This document shows, piece by piece, positions 9,846 through 19,677 of a DNA stretch of 64,000 bases. The notes beneath the pieces are model-generated. The model did no database searches, was not told where the DNA came from, and saw only the letters and a list, made by a program, of their open reading frames with translations. The position numbers and the translations under genes were made by a program. How positions within the stretch are numbered: the stretch's first letter is position 1; each line of letters opens with the position of its first letter. Origin of the DNA: an uncultured Oxalobacteraceae bacterium (GTDB lineage Bacteria; Pseudomonadota; Gammaproteobacteria; Burkholderiales; Burkholderiaceae_D); contig CAITOF010000005.1 in the NCBI GenBank assembly GCA_903893945.1, forward strand, positions 1-64,000, written 5' to 3'.

Positions 9846-9943
9846 CCTTCCCCACAACTTGATGTGCAATCCGCTAACCGGTCAGGCCGTGTCGCGGAAG
9901 GTTAGATTAACCCGCTAATCTCGCGAAACGCGAAGAAAGGTGA
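9846..9943 (+). ncRNA. Structured leader of odhA, position of the Burkholderiales sucA RNA motif
   Basis: Directly before the 2-oxoglutarate dehydrogenase E1 gene lies a stretch rich in nested pairings. CCTTCC (9846-9851) can pair with GGAAGG (9896-9901), AGATTA (9904-9909) with TAATCT (9916-9921), and CGCG (9922-9925) with CGCG (9929-9932). The last helix ends just before the ribosome site AAGGTGA. A conserved cis-acting RNA called the sucA motif is known from the 5' leaders of sucA in Burkholderiales, with pairing near the Shine-Dalgarno. Location and architecture fit, but I matched it by position and pairing and not by a covariance model. Confidence 0.55.
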
Positions 9944-9948
9944 GCAAG

Positions 9949-12807
9949 ATGATGATGCAAGAATTTAATGCCAATTCGTATTTATTTGGCGGAAATGCCC
10001 CCTACGTAGAGGAACTCTACGAATCCTACCTCAATAATCCCGGGTCGGTGCCTGATAACTGGCGTGCTTATTTTGACGCCATGCAGAATGTCCCCGCGGT
10101 CGATGGTTCTGCCAAGCCCGATGTGGCGCACGCGCCGGTCATAGCGTCGTTTGCGGAACGCGCAAAAAGCGGACCGATACGGGTTGTAACGGCCTCCAAT
10201 GACGCTGAAATGGGTCGCAAACGAACTGCTGTCCAGCAGATTATTGCCGCCTACCGGTTTCTGGGTACGCACTGGGCGAATCTTGACCCGTTGCAGCGCC
10301 AGGAACGTCCGGAGATACCTGAACTGGATCCGGCGTTTTATGGCCTGACCGATGCCGACATGGACGTTAAGTTCAATATCAGCAATACCTATTTTGGACC
10401 GGAAACCAGCTCGCTGCGCGACCTGCTGAATTCCTTGCGTGACACCTATTGTCGTTCAATCGGTGCGGAATTCATGTACATGAGTAATCCGATTGAAAAA
10501 CGCTGGATGCAGCAGAAACTGGAATCGATCCGCTCTACCCCGCAATTTACGGCTGAGAAAAAGAAGCACATTCTCGAGCGCCTGTCGGCGGCCGAGGGAC
10601 TGGAGCGCTATCTGCATACCCGCTACGTGGGTCAGAAGCGGTTTTCGCTTGAAGGGGGTGAAAGCTTTATCGCGTCCATGGATGAAGCCATTCAACGCGC
10701 CGGCGAATTCGGTGTTCAGGAAATCGTGATCGGCATGGCGCATCGCGGCCGCCTGAACGTGCTGGTCAATACGCTGGGTAAAATGCCCCAGGACCTGTTT
10801 GCGGAATTTGAAGGCAAACACGGCGATGACCTGCCTGCAGGTGACGTCAAGTACCATCAAGGCTTTTCATCTGATATCTCCACGCCCGGTGGTCCGGTAC
10901 ATCTTTCACTGGCGTTTAATCCATCGCATCTCGAAATTGTGAACCCTGTGGTCGAAGGCTCGGTGCGTGCCCGGATTGAACGTCGCGGCGACAAGGGCCA
11001 TGAACAGGTTTTACCGATTATCGTGCATGGTGATGCGGCGTTTGCGGGGCAGGGGGTGGTTATGGAAACCCTGAATCTGGCCCAAACACGCGGTTACGGA
11101 ACAGGCGGAACCCTGCACATCGTGATCAACAACCAGATTGGCTTTACGACGTCGGATCCACGCGATTCCCGATCTACACTGTATTGTTCTGACGTGGTAA
11201 AAATGATCGAAGCCCCGGTGCTGCACGTGAATGCGGACGATCCGGAGGCAGTGGTGCTGGCAACTCAGATTGCTATCGATTATCGGCGCGAATTCAATAA
11301 AGACATCGTGATTGATATTATCTGCTACCGGAAACTGGGTCATAACGAACAGGACACCCCTGCGCTGACGCAGCCCCTGATGTATAAAAAAATCGGGCAG
11401 CATCCTGGCACAAGAAAATTGTATGCCGACAGATTGGTGGGACAGGGGACCATCAAGGCCACTGACGGCGACGATATGGTCAAGGCGTTTCGTGATGCCA
11501 TGGACGCCGGCAAGCTGACTTTTGATCCGGTGATCACCAATTTTAAAAACAAGTTTGCGGTCGACTGGATTCCGTTCTTGAACCGGAAGTGGACCGATGC
11601 TGCCGATACGGCCGTACCCATTACCGAATTGAAGCGGCTGGCGCAGCGAATTACCACGGTACCGGAGTCGTTCAAGCCTCACAGCCTGGTTGAAAAAGTG
11701 CTGGCGGATCGCGCGGCAATGGGACGTGGTGAAATGAACCTGGATTGGGGGATGGGCGAACATCTTGCGTTTGCGTCACTGGTGGCATCCGGTTATGCGG
11801 TCCGTATTACCGGTCAGGATTCCGGGCGGGGTACCTTTGTGCATCGTCACGCGGTACTGCATGACCAGAATCGTGAACGCTGGGATTCGGGTACGTATGT
11901 CCCGCTGCAGAACGTGTCCGAAGGCCAGGCGCCTTTCAGGGTGATTGATTCGGTGTTGTCTGAAGAGGCAGTGCTGGCGTTTGAATACGGGTTTTCGTCG
12001 GCCGAACCGAATGCCTTAACCATATGGGAAGCGCAATTTGGTGATTTCGCCAACGGTGCCCAGGTCGTCATTGACCAGTTTATCAGTTCAGGCGAAGTGA
12101 AATGGGGCCGCGCGTCCGGATTGACAATGATGCTGCCGCACGGCTATGAAGGACAGGGCCCGGAACATTCGTCCGCGCGCCCTGAACGGTTCCTGCAACT
12201 GTGTGCCGACAATAACATGCAGGTCGTGCAACCAACCAATGCCGCACAGATTTTCCATTTGCTGCGCAGGCAGATGATACGTCCGTTCAGAAAACCACTG
12301 GTGATACTCACGCCCAAGTCGCTGTTGCGCAACAAGGATGCCGGTTCGCCGCTGGTTGAATTTTCCAAAGGGACGTTTCATACCGTGATTGGTGAAGTCG
12401 ATGACAAAATTGACCCGAAAAAGATAAAACGGATTATCGCCTGTTCAGGGAAGATTTATTACGATCTGGTCAATTCGCGCAAAGAACGTGCCCAGACTGA
12501 CACGGCGATTATTCGCATTGAGCAGCTGTACCCGTTCCCGCACAAGAGCTTTTCTGCGGAATTGAAACGATTCCCGAATTTTACGGAACTGGTCTGGGCG
12601 CAGGATGAACCACAGAACCAGGGGGCCTGGTTCCAGATTCAGCATAATATTTTTGAGTCTTTGGAACCGGGGCAGAAACTGGCGTATGCCGGACGTCCAC
12701 CGAGCGCATCGCCCGCTGTCGGTTACTACGACAAACATTATTCGCAATTGAAGTCGTTGATCGATACCGCTTTTTCTAAACTTAAAGGTTTTGTACTGAC
12801 CAAATAG
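9949..12807 (+). CDS. sucA: 2-oxoglutarate dehydrogenase E1 component (OdhA/SucA)
   Basis: E1 decarboxylates 2-oxoglutarate with thiamine diphosphate and transfers the succinyl group to the lipoyl arm of E2. The protein of about 952 residues begins [20 protein letters not shown] with the E2-binding segment, then shows the ThDP-dependent core: [75 protein letters not shown] and [20 protein letters not shown]. The AAGGTGA ribosome site overlaps a GTG at 9940, so I prefer one of the ATGs at 9949 or 9952. The next two genes encode E2 and E3 in the same direction, giving a complete 2-oxoglutarate dehydrogenase operon. Length is normal for the family. Confidence 0.96.
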   Translation: MMMQEFNANSYLFGGNAPYVEELYESYLNNPGSVPDNWRAYFDAMQNVPAVDGSAKPDVAHAPVIASFAERAKSGPIRVVTASNDAEMGRKRTAVQQIIAAYRFLGTHWANLDPLQRQERPEIPELDPAFYGLTDADMDVKFNISNTYFGPETSSLRDLLNSLRDTYCRSIGAEFMYMSNPIEKRWMQQKLESIRSTPQFTAEKKKHILERLSAAEGLERYLHTRYVGQKRFSLEGGESFIASMDEAIQRAGEFGVQEIVIGMAHRGRLNVLVNTLGKMPQDLFAEFEGKHGDDLPAGDVKYHQGFSSDISTPGGPVHLSLAFNPSHLEIVNPVVEGSVRARIERRGDKGHEQVLPIIVHGDAAFAGQGVVMETLNLAQTRGYGTGGTLHIVINNQIGFTTSDPRDSRSTLYCSDVVKMIEAPVLHVNADDPEAVVLATQIAIDYRREFNKDIVIDIICYRKLGHNEQDTPALTQPLMYKKIGQHPGTRKLYADRLVGQGTIKATDGDDMVKAFRDAMDAGKLTFDPVITNFKNKFAVDWIPFLNRKWTDAADTAVPITELKRLAQRITTVPESFKPHSLVEKVLADRAAMGRGEMNLDWGMGEHLAFASLVASGYAVRITGQDSGRGTFVHRHAVLHDQNRERWDSGTYVPLQNVSEGQAPFRVIDSVLSEEAVLAFEYGFSSAEPNALTIWEAQFGDFANGAQVVIDQFISSGEVKWGRASGLTMMLPHGYEGQGPEHSSARPERFLQLCADNNMQVVQPTNAAQIFHLLRRQMIRPFRKPLVILTPKSLLRNKDAGSPLVEFSKGTFHTVIGEVDDKIDPKKIKRIIACSGKIYYDLVNSRKERAQTDTAIIRIEQLYPFPHKSFSAELKRFPNFTELVWAQDEPQNQGAWFQIQHNIFESLEPGQKLAYAGRPPSASPAVGYYDKHYSQLKSLIDTAFSKLKGFVLTK

Positions 12808-12917
12808 GTAATTGCCGTGCAGTTGATGGTTTGAGCCGCACGGCCACTTTTAACAAACTATATTCTGGGCACCAACAATATCGGGTGAGTGCTACGAAAC
12901 AAGAAACGGAGAAATAC

Positions 12918-14171
12918 ATGGCAATCGTTGAAGTTAAAGTCCCTCAGCTATCGGAATCTGTTGCCGAAGCGACCTTGTTGCAATGGCATAAGGCCGTTGG
13001 CGCTGCGGTTAATCGCGATGAGAATCTTATTGATATCGAAACCGACAAGGTTGTGCTTGAATTGCCGGCGCCCAACGCCGGCGTCATCACGCAGATTTTA
13101 AAACCTGACGGCAGCACAGTCGTTGCCGGCGAAATCATCGCTACCATTGATACCGAGGCGATTGCGGGAGCGTCTGCGCCAGCAGCACCGGCAGCGCCGG
13201 CAACAGCACCGGCAACCGTTCAGGCTGTAGCGACGTCCCGGGCCGATGTCGCCATGCCGGCCGCGGCAAAAATTCTGGCGGAAAATAATATGACCGCCAG
13301 CCAGGTGAGCGGTACCGGTAAGGATGGTCGGGTTACCAAAGGTGATGCGCTTGCGGCGGCGGCAGCCCCAAAATCGGCGGCGCCCGCCCCAGCAATCGCA
13401 GCGGTGTCTGCCCCCGCCGTAAAACCGGCATTACCTTCCGTGGTGTCGCCACCGGCGCCGAACCTGGGTGATCGTCCCGAAGAACGTGTACCCATGAGCC
13501 GATTGCGCGCACGCATTGCGGAGCGTTTGATCCAGTCGCAATCAACCAACGCAATTCTGACGACATTCAATGAAGTCAATATGCAGCCTGTACTGGATCT
13601 GCGCAACAAGTACAAGGACAAATTCGAAAAAGAGCACGGTGTCAAGTTGGGTTTCATGTCGTTCTTTGTCAAGGCCGCTGTCGCTGCGTTGAAAAAATAC
13701 CCGATTATCAATGCGTCGGTTGACGGAAACGATATCGTTTACCACGGCTACTTTGACATTGGTATCGCCGTCGGTTCACCACGCGGTCTGGTGGTGCCGA
13801 TTCTGCGCAATGCGGACCAGATGTCGATTGCCGATATTGAAAAGAAAATCGGCGAATTCGGTAACAAGGCCAAGGAAGGCAAATTGACGCTGGATGATTT
13901 AACCGGCGGCACCTTTTCCATTTCCAACGGCGGCACGTTCGGCTCCATGTTGTCTACCCCGATTATTAACCCGCCACAATCCGCGATCCTGGGTGTGCAT
14001 GCAACCAAAGATCGTGCTGTCGTCGAGAATGGCCAGATTGTGATCCGTCCGATGAACTACCTGGCCATGTCTTACGATCATCGCATTATCGATGGACGCG
14101 AAGCGGTGTTAGGTCTGGTGGCAATGAAAGAGGCACTGGAAGATCCGGCTCGTCTGCTGCTGGATCTTTAA
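12918..14171 (+). CDS. sucB: Dihydrolipoyllysine-residue succinyltransferase, E2 component
   Basis: E2 forms the core of the 2-oxoglutarate dehydrogenase complex and transfers succinyl groups to CoA. I start at the ATG at 12918 ([15 protein letters not shown]) with CGGAGA upstream. The longer reading to 12831 is leader. Order of parts: one lipoyl domain with the lipoylated lysine in [12 protein letters not shown] (about residue 44), an Ala/Pro linker (about 80-100), the peripheral-subunit-binding domain ([27 protein letters not shown]), a second Ala/Pro linker, and the catalytic domain with the active histidine in [14 protein letters not shown]. The 417-residue length is typical. An imperfect hairpin lies in the gap before lpdA. 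Confidence 0.96.
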   Translation: MAIVEVKVPQLSESVAEATLLQWHKAVGAAVNRDENLIDIETDKVVLELPAPNAGVITQILKPDGSTVVAGEIIATIDTEAIAGASAPAAPAAPATAPATVQAVATSRADVAMPAAAKILAENNMTASQVSGTGKDGRVTKGDALAAAAAPKSAAPAPAIAAVSAPAVKPALPSVVSPPAPNLGDRPEERVPMSRLRARIAERLIQSQSTNAILTTFNEVNMQPVLDLRNKYKDKFEKEHGVKLGFMSFFVKAAVAALKKYPIINASVDGNDIVYHGYFDIGIAVGSPRGLVVPILRNADQMSIADIEKKIGEFGNKAKEGKLTLDDLTGGTFSISNGGTFGSMLSTPIINPPQSAILGVHATKDRAVVENGQIVIRPMNYLAMSYDHRIIDGREAVLGLVAMKEALEDPARLLLDL

Positions 14172-14254
14172 TGACCTCCCGAACTGCGCAGCCTGACACC
14201 ACAGGCGGGCTGCGTGCTGTTTTATCAAGACATATTGAATGAAGAGATCTGGCG

Positions 14255-15709
14255 ATGAGTAAACAATTTGATGTCATTGTTATTGGTGCTGGCCCGGGCG
14301 GCTATATTGCAGCAATTCGCTGTGCGCAACTGGGATTGTCAGTGGCCTGTATCGATGAATGGAAGAACGAAAAGGGTGGACCGGCACCGGGCGGAACCTG
14401 CACCAATGTCGGTTGCATTCCCTCAAAGGCGTTATTGCAGTCTTCGGAACATTTTGAACATGCCGGGCATGCCTTTGCTGAACATGGTATTGAAATGCAG
14501 GGGTTAAAGCTGAATCTGGAGCAGATGAAGAAACGCAAGGATACGGTGGTCAAACAGAATAACGACGGTATCCTGTACCTGTTTAAAAAGAATAAAGTGA
14601 GTTTTTTCCACGGCCGCGGGACTTTTCTGGCAGCGGTTGAAGGCGGCTATCAGATCAGTGTGACAGCGTCGGCCGAGTCCGCCCCGGACCCGGACCCGGA
14701 CCTGGACTTATTAACGGCCAGACATATTGTGGTTGCGACCGGGTCGAATGCCCGTGCATTGCCCGGTACACCGTTCGATGAAGAGCTGGTCTTGTCCAAT
14801 ACCGGTGCCTTGGCTATCAATGCGGTGCCCAAAAAACTGGGCGTGATCGGTGCCGGCGTGATCGGACTGGAAATGGGCAGCGTATGGCGCCGACTTGGAT
14901 CCGAGGTGACTGTGCTGGAAGCCCTGCCGACTTTCCTGGGCGCGGTGGATGACCAGATTGCCAGAGAGGCGAATAAATTATTTGCCAAACAGGGTCTGGA
15001 CATACATCTGGGCGTAAAAATCGGTAAGATTGCAGCAGGCAAAAAAAGTGTTACCGTCGATTACCTTGACGCCAAAGGCCAGGAACAAAAGGCCGAATTC
15101 GATAAACTGATAGTCTCTATCGGCCGAATTCCAAACACCACCGGACTGAACGCCGACGCGGTCGGGTTGAAACTGGATGAACGTGGTTTTGTGGTGGTGG
15201 ATGCCGACTGTAAAACCAGTCTGCCCAACGTCTGGGCTGTGGGTGACGTGGTTCGTGGACCCATGCTGGCGCACAAGGCTGAAGAAGAAGGCGTGGCCGT
15301 GGCAGAACGGATTGCCGGGCAACATGGCCACGTGAATTTCAATACGATCCCCTGGGTGATCTACACGTCGCCCGAAATCGCCTGGGTGGGGCGCACCGAA
15401 CAGCAGTTAAAAACCGACGGAGTTGCCTTCAAATCCGGAACGTTTCCTTTTCTGGCCAATGGACGCGCGCGCGCTTTGGGTGACACGTCCGGGATGGTGA
15501 AGTTTTTGGCCGATGCCGTCACCGATGAAATTCTAGGCGTGCATATCATTGGCCCGATGGCATCGGAACTGATTTCAGAGGCGGTGGTGGCCATGGAATT
15601 CAAAGCGTCCGCAGAAGATATTGCGCGTATCTGTCATGCGCATCCCTCGTTATCTGAAGCCACCAAAGAGGCCGCGCTGGCAGTCGACAAACGCGCCCTG
15701 AATTTTTGA
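14255..15709 (+). CDS. lpdA: Dihydrolipoyl dehydrogenase, E3 component
   Basis: E3 reoxidises the dihydrolipoyl arm of E2 and reduces NAD+. The 484-residue flavoprotein has the FAD motif [15 protein letters not shown], the redox disulfide in [17 protein letters not shown] (Cys49 and Cys54), the NAD-binding motif [37 protein letters not shown], and the C-terminal histidine/glutamate active-site base in [16 protein letters not shown]. One oddity is an acidic Pro-Asp repeat ([10 protein letters not shown], around residue 145), encoded by a short CCCGGA hexanucleotide repeat at 14684-14706, in a surface loop before the first NAD-binding strand. It is in frame and does not break the gene. Confidence 0.96.
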   Translation: MSKQFDVIVIGAGPGGYIAAIRCAQLGLSVACIDEWKNEKGGPAPGGTCTNVGCIPSKALLQSSEHFEHAGHAFAEHGIEMQGLKLNLEQMKKRKDTVVKQNNDGILYLFKKNKVSFFHGRGTFLAAVEGGYQISVTASAESAPDPDPDLDLLTARHIVVATGSNARALPGTPFDEELVLSNTGALAINAVPKKLGVIGAGVIGLEMGSVWRRLGSEVTVLEALPTFLGAVDDQIAREANKLFAKQGLDIHLGVKIGKIAAGKKSVTVDYLDAKGQEQKAEFDKLIVSIGRIPNTTGLNADAVGLKLDERGFVVVDADCKTSLPNVWAVGDVVRGPMLAHKAEEEGVAVAERIAGQHGHVNFNTIPWVIYTSPEIAWVGRTEQQLKTDGVAFKSGTFPFLANGRARALGDTSGMVKFLADAVTDEILGVHIIGPMASELISEAVVAMEFKASAEDIARICHAHPSLSEATKEAALAVDKRALNF

Positions 15710-15741
15710 ATTGGCGACGCTGATTCAGGTTTTGGAGTTTT

Positions 15742-16839
15742 ATGAACGTCGTTGAGTTTTATCAGCACGCACTGGATGAACGCGGGTTTGTTGCCGATGA
15801 AGCTCAATTGCGCGCCGTTCAGCGATTGCAGATTGCCTATGACGAATGGGTGGCGTATAAAAACCGTCGTACCAATAAACTGATGCGCCTGATCAGCCCT
15901 CCGGACATTCCCCGAGGGGTCTATATGTGGGGCGGTGTAGGGCGCGGCAAATCTTTTTTGATGGACAGCTTTTACAGTGTCGTGCCGGTTAAACGTAAAA
16001 CGCGCATCCATTTTCATGAATTCATGCGCGGCGTGCATCAACAGCTAGATGAATTAAAAGGTGTCGCCGATCCTCTTGACATCGTTGCAGAAAAGGTCGC
16101 CAGGAAATATCGACTGATCTGTTTTGACGAGTTTCATGTTTCCGATGTCGCCGATGCCATGATCATGTTCAATTTTCTGACCGGCCTGTTCAACCGCGGC
16201 GTCGCCTTCATCATGACGTCCAATTACCGGCCGGACCTGCTGTATCCGGACGGACTGCACCGTGACCGGCTGATGCCGACCATTGCATTGCTGAATGAAA
16301 AGCTGGATATACTCTGCGTTGATTCAGGTAACGATTATCGACAGCGTGCCCTCGAGCAGGTGGACGCTTACCTGACTCCGCTGAATGCGACGACGGATGC
16401 CGCATTGCGGAATGCCTTTGCCAAGATAGCCGAGGTTGCCGATCAGGACCCTCATCTGCACATTGAATCTCGCGAGATTCGCGCGTTACGCCGCGCCGGC
16501 AGCATCATCTGGTTTGATTTCGCCACCTTATGCGGTGGCCCCCGGTCACAGAATGATTATCTGGAAATTGCCAGCCAGTTCCACACCGTGATATTGTCTG
16601 GTGTGCCACGAATGTCGGCATCGATGTCTTCAGAAGCGCGCCGGTTCACCTGGTTGATAGACGTCTTTTACGATCACAAGATAAAACTTATCATGTCAGC
16701 GCAGGTAACCGTGCATGAGTTGTATACGGAGGGTACGTTGTCCAATGAATTTCAGCGTACCGTGTCGCGTATCATTGAAATGCAGTCCCGCGACTATATG
16801 GAATCCCAAACGAGAGCGATAACAGATGAACTGGTTTAG
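15742..16839 (+). CDS. zapE: AFG1-like ATPase, cell division protein ZapE
   Basis: ZapE/AFG1 proteins are P-loop ATPases; in E. coli ZapE acts at the Z-ring late in division and under low oxygen. The 365-residue protein shows the Walker A motif in WGGVGRGKSFLMDSFY, an aromatic-rich segment RIHFHEFMRGVHQQL, Walker B in LICFDEFHVSDVADAM, and SNYRPDLLYPDGLHRDR with the sensor arginine region. It lies 32 bases after lpdA, a common arrangement in Burkholderiales. Its 3' end overlaps the next gene by 14 bases, so the two are probably cotranslated. Confidence 0.93.
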   Translation: MNVVEFYQHALDERGFVADEAQLRAVQRLQIAYDEWVAYKNRRTNKLMRLISPPDIPRGVYMWGGVGRGKSFLMDSFYSVVPVKRKTRIHFHEFMRGVHQQLDELKGVADPLDIVAEKVARKYRLICFDEFHVSDVADAMIMFNFLTGLFNRGVAFIMTSNYRPDLLYPDGLHRDRLMPTIALLNEKLDILCVDSGNDYRQRALEQVDAYLTPLNATTDAALRNAFAKIAEVADQDPHLHIESREIRALRRAGSIIWFDFATLCGGPRSQNDYLEIASQFHTVILSGVPRMSASMSSEARRFTWLIDVFYDHKIKLIMSAQVTVHELYTEGTLSNEFQRTVSRIIEMQSRDYMESQTRAITDELV

Positions 16840-17332
16840 ATCGAATAGAATTTATTCCGTGATGGTGGTGGCGCTGTGCAGTGCCTGTGCCAGCACCAGA
16901 CCGGTAGTCGATACCAATGTAACGATCGATTTTCCACCTTCCGAGCGGGTTGAGTCGGTCGAGCAGGCTGATCGGGTGCTGGCGGCCGTGACCCTGTCGC
17001 GAGCACAGATCGATTGGCGCTACCATCAAAAAGAACAGATCTGTTATACCCGGTTTTTCATGAATGATTGCCTGCTCGATGCCAAAACTGAGCGTCGGCT
17101 CGATCTGGCGAAAGTGAAAAAAATCGAAGTTGAGGCAAATTATTTCAAGCGCAGGAATACAGTGGAAGAAATGGACAGGTCACTGGTCGAGCATAATGTC
17201 GCCAATCCGCTGCCGGAGCCGAAGGCGGAAGAAGATACCGACGCGGCGGGCACGGTAAAAAATGAATCTGATAAGGCAATGCCATCAGAGCCTGTGAAAC
17301 CCGTTGAAACAGACAGTAACGTGGGTCATTGA
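16826..17332 (+). CDS. Exported hypothetical protein, possible lipoprotein
   Basis: No family is recognised. The 168-residue product starts with a short basic segment and a hydrophobic stretch ending VVALCSACAST, which could be a lipoprotein signal with the second Cys as acceptor, although Cys at -3 is unusual for a lipobox. The middle (residues 40-110) is helical and charged with two Cys (QICYTRFFMNDCLLDAK), and the last 45 residues are Pro/Glu/Asp-rich and probably disordered. The start overlaps zapE by 14 bases. It may be an envelope protein; nothing points to a specific function. Confidence 0.75.
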   Translation: MNWFRSNRIYSVMVVALCSACASTRPVVDTNVTIDFPPSERVESVEQADRVLAAVTLSRAQIDWRYHQKEQICYTRFFMNDCLLDAKTERRLDLAKVKKIEVEANYFKRRNTVEEMDRSLVEHNVANPLPEPKAEEDTDAAGTVKNESDKAMPSEPVKPVETDSNVGH

Positions 17333-17368
17333 CGGTTATCCACAGCCGCCGTTTTTTCGTCCAATTTT

Positions 17369-17938
17369 ATGTCGCAACCGCATCCGACCCCCAAATCCTG
17401 TCTTGATCTATTCTGGTCATTTACGCTTATCGCGTTGCAGGGGTTCGGAGGGGTGCTGGCAATTATCCAGCACGAAATTGTCGACAGAAAAAAATGGCTG
17501 AGCCGGGAAGAGTTTATTGAGGAATGGGCGATTGCCCAGATACTGCCGGGACCCAATGTCGTCAATTTATCGTTAATGCTCGGAGCGCGCTATTTTGGAC
17601 TGCGCGGCGCCCTTTCTTCCCTGGCGGGCATGTTATGTATTCCCGGCATCATCGCTCTGTTTTTGGGTGTGCTTTATGCGACCTATTCCACCAACGCGGC
17701 GGTAATGCGTGCCACCAACGCCATGAGTGCCGTTGCCGCCGGATTAATTATTGCGACCGGCATCAAACTCATGGCAGGGCTGAAATGGAATGCACTGGGC
17801 CTGCGACTGTGCTCGCTCTTTGGACTGATCTGTTTTATGGGTGTTGCACTGTTACGCTGGCCATTGCTGGAGGTGCTGATTGTTTTGGGGCCGATAGCGT
17901 GCGGACTTGCTTACCGTGCATTGAAAGTGTCCCGATGA
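17369..17938 (+). CDS. Chromate transporter half-protein, N-terminal type
   Basis: The CHR family moves chromate (and probably other oxyanions) across the inner membrane. It exists as long two-domain proteins or as pairs of short ones. This 189-residue protein carries the N-half signature FxGFGGV (LIALQGFGGVLAIIQHEIVD), WLSREEFIEEWAIAQILPGP and LGARYFGLRGAL, followed by several hydrophobic helices. It overlaps the next gene by four bases (ATGA), so it is one half of a heterodimeric pair. The natural substrate is not known from sequence. Confidence 0.88.
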   Translation: MSQPHPTPKSCLDLFWSFTLIALQGFGGVLAIIQHEIVDRKKWLSREEFIEEWAIAQILPGPNVVNLSLMLGARYFGLRGALSSLAGMLCIPGIIALFLGVLYATYSTNAAVMRATNAMSAVAAGLIIATGIKLMAGLKWNALGLRLCSLFGLICFMGVALLRWPLLEVLIVLGPIACGLAYRALKVSR

Positions 17939-18507
17939 CCCAGCAAATCGTGCTGACGTGGTCAGACTGGCTTTTATTGATCCGGCATTTTTTTATGATG
18001 TCGATGCTTTCCATTGGTGGCGCCATCACTACTCTGCCTGAAATGCACCGTTTTCTGGTTGTACAACAGCACTGGATAACCGAGTCGCAATTTAATGCCT
18101 CCGTGGCGATAGGTCAGGCATCACCCGGGCCGAATATTCTCTTTATCGTTCTGTTGGGCTGGAACGTCGGCATGAACACCGGAAGCGCGCTGACTGGCAT
18201 CGTTGCCGTGATGGTGGCCATGACAGGCATTTTATTGCCAAGTACCACGCTGACCCTGTTTGCGTCAGCCTGGTTATCACAAAACAAAGACCTTCGCTGG
18301 GTACGGGCTTTTAAACAGGGCCTGGCCCCGATCGTGGTCGGCCTGTTGATCGCCACCGGCTGGATCATGGCAAGCGCGCATCAACAAGGGGAGTGGCATC
18401 TGTGGCTGGTGACCCTGTTGACCGCCTTGATTATCTGGCGCACGCGGATACATATGTTGTGGCTGCTCGGCGCCGGCTTTCTACTCGGATGGTTCGGGTG
18501 GATCTGA
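17935..18507 (+). CDS. Chromate transporter half-protein, C-terminal type
   Basis: This is the partner of the preceding short CHR protein. The ATG at 17935 overlaps the upstream stop as ATGA; the longer frame to 17524 is a shadow inside the first gene. The 190-residue protein has FFMMSMLSIGGAITTLPEMH, the acid-rich WITESQFNASVAIGQASPGP motif and about six hydrophobic helices. The paired GG...PGP signatures in both genes are what define short-chain CHR pairs. It is convergent with ptmE and followed by a large inverted repeat. Confidence 0.87.
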   Translation: MTQQIVLTWSDWLLLIRHFFMMSMLSIGGAITTLPEMHRFLVVQQHWITESQFNASVAIGQASPGPNILFIVLLGWNVGMNTGSALTGIVAVMVAMTGILLPSTTLTLFASAWLSQNKDLRWVRAFKQGLAPIVVGLLIATGWIMASAHQQGEWHLWLVTLLTALIIWRTRIHMLWLLGAGFLLGWFGWI

Positions 18508-18522
18508 AATGAAAACGCAAGC

Positions 18523-18616
18523 GACCTGACTGTCCATTGTGATAGCCACCTGATCCTGGCAATTCATCGGTAAATCGGCTTGCCAGGAGTCTATCAGCGA
18601 CCAAAGTAGTCAGGTC
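18523..18616. repeat. Nested inverted repeat between convergent genes
   Basis: Three inverted repeats are nested around one centre. GACCTGACT (18523-18531) pairs with AGTCAGGTC (18608-18616), GATAG (18541-18545) with CTATC (18591-18595), and TCCTGGCAA (18554-18562) with TTGCCAGGA (18580-18588). The inner loop is 17 bases. The 94-base structure fills the gap between the chromate genes and ptmE and reaches into the ptmE stop codon. No T-run follows on either strand, so it is not a standard intrinsic terminator. It may act as a bidirectional end-processing or RNA-stabilising structure, or be a member of a dispersed palindromic repeat. Confidence 0.6.
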
Positions 18617-19650
18617 AATCCATTGGCCCGTTTTAAATCATCCGGCCTTCCCACATCGATCCAGTCCTCGTCAGAAAAATAGGTGATGATGGATTTATTC
18701 ATTTCCAGCAATTTGACAAATAAGTCGGTCATCAGGTAGTACTGATTTTTAGGAACCAGTTGCAGGACTGACGGACTTAAAATATACATACCAAGATTTA
18801 TCAGAATGTCCAGCGAGGGTTTCTCTTCAAGTCGCACCAGTTTGCCATTGACCTGGTGAACCACGCCGTAAGGAACCTCATGCTGATAGTGGCCGACCGA
18901 GAGTGTGGCATCTGCGCCGGTTTCATTGTGCTTGTTTAACATGCCCAGCACGTTGATACGGGTGATCTGATCACCATTCAAAACCAGCACCGGATGACCA
19001 AGGTCGTCAGGAAGCAGGCTCAATGCACCGCCGGTGCTCAGCTCAGTGGTTTCCCTCAAATAGGTGATCTGGCAACCGTAAGCGCTGCCATCACCAAAAT
19101 GTTCCTCGATCATGTGACCCAGATAGTTTATTGAAATGTAGATCTGCTGAATGCCATTTCCGACCAGATTGAGAATGATACGTTCCAGTATGGGGCGACC
19201 CGCAACCTTGACCATCGGCTTGGGGCAGGCTTCCGTGTAGGGGCGCAGGCGGGTACCCTTGCCGCCGGCCATGATCACCGCCACATTCGGCAATGACGTC
19301 TGGCCAATTATTTCATGCAAACAATGTATCCCAAGCAGTTTACGGTCATTATCAAGGACCGGCACATGGCTTATCCGTATCGCTTTCATCAGATCCAGAA
19401 CTGCAGCCCGGTCTGTTTTCAATTGCACCGATATATAATTGCGACTCATCACCTGGCTGGCGACGCTCAACATTGTTAAGCCGTTCAATAACCCGCGCCG
19501 AATATCACCATCGGTAATGACGCCAATAATGGAACCATTGCCGTCCTGCACCAGTACGACTTCGCGCGAATTTGATTCGATGGCTGCCATGGCATCGCGT
19601 ATGGACGCGGTATCTGAAATGACAAACTTGGCCAGATCGTTGGTTAACAT
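18610..19650 (-). CDS. ptmE: CBS-domain sugar nucleotidyltransferase, PtmE-like
   Basis: The 346-residue protein joins two N-terminal CBS motifs (about residues 1-120, for example GVITDGDIRRGLLNG and AIRISHVPVLDNDRKLLG) to a C-terminal nucleotidyltransferase with AVIMAGGKGTRLRPYTEACP, VLVLNGDQITRIN and EEKPSL. This is the architecture of Campylobacter PtmE, which makes GDP-glucosamine at the start of the GDP-linked legionaminic acid pathway. It is the last gene of the leg operon, 27 bases after legI. Its presence argues that the pathway here uses GDP-linked intermediates; that is inference from family and context. Other CBS-NTP transferases act on mannose-1-phosphate or similar sugars. Confidence 0.82.
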   Translation of the reverse strand: MLTNDLAKFVISDTASIRDAMAAIESNSREVVLVQDGNGSIIGVITDGDIRRGLLNGLTMLSVASQVMSRNYISVQLKTDRAAVLDLMKAIRISHVPVLDNDRKLLGIHCLHEIIGQTSLPNVAVIMAGGKGTRLRPYTEACPKPMVKVAGRPILERIILNLVGNGIQQIYISINYLGHMIEEHFGDGSAYGCQITYLRETTELSTGGALSLLPDDLGHPVLVLNGDQITRINVLGMLNKHNETGADATLSVGHYQHEVPYGVVHQVNGKLVRLEEKPSLDILINLGMYILSPSVLQLVPKNQYYLMTDLFVKLLEMNKSIITYFSDEDWIDVGRPDDLKRANGLT

Positions 19651-19677
19651 TGTTCACCTCGATAACTATAGTTAAAT

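Noticed and set aside
14187-14214. Intrinsic terminator between sucB and lpdA (CGCAGCC/GGCTGCG)
   Set aside because: A seven-base-pair stem exists, but the 14-base loop and lack of a proper T-run make termination doubtful, and lpdA should be cotranscribed.
17524-17934. N-terminal extension of the second chromate transporter gene
   Set aside because: This part lies in another frame of the first chromate gene and encodes a His/Arg/Cys-rich non-membrane sequence; the ATGA start at 17935 is clearly better.
18523-18616. Integron attC site
   Set aside because: The nested arms look attC-like in shape, but the core-site sequences (GTTRRRY and RYYYAAC) are absent and no integrase or cassette array is near.
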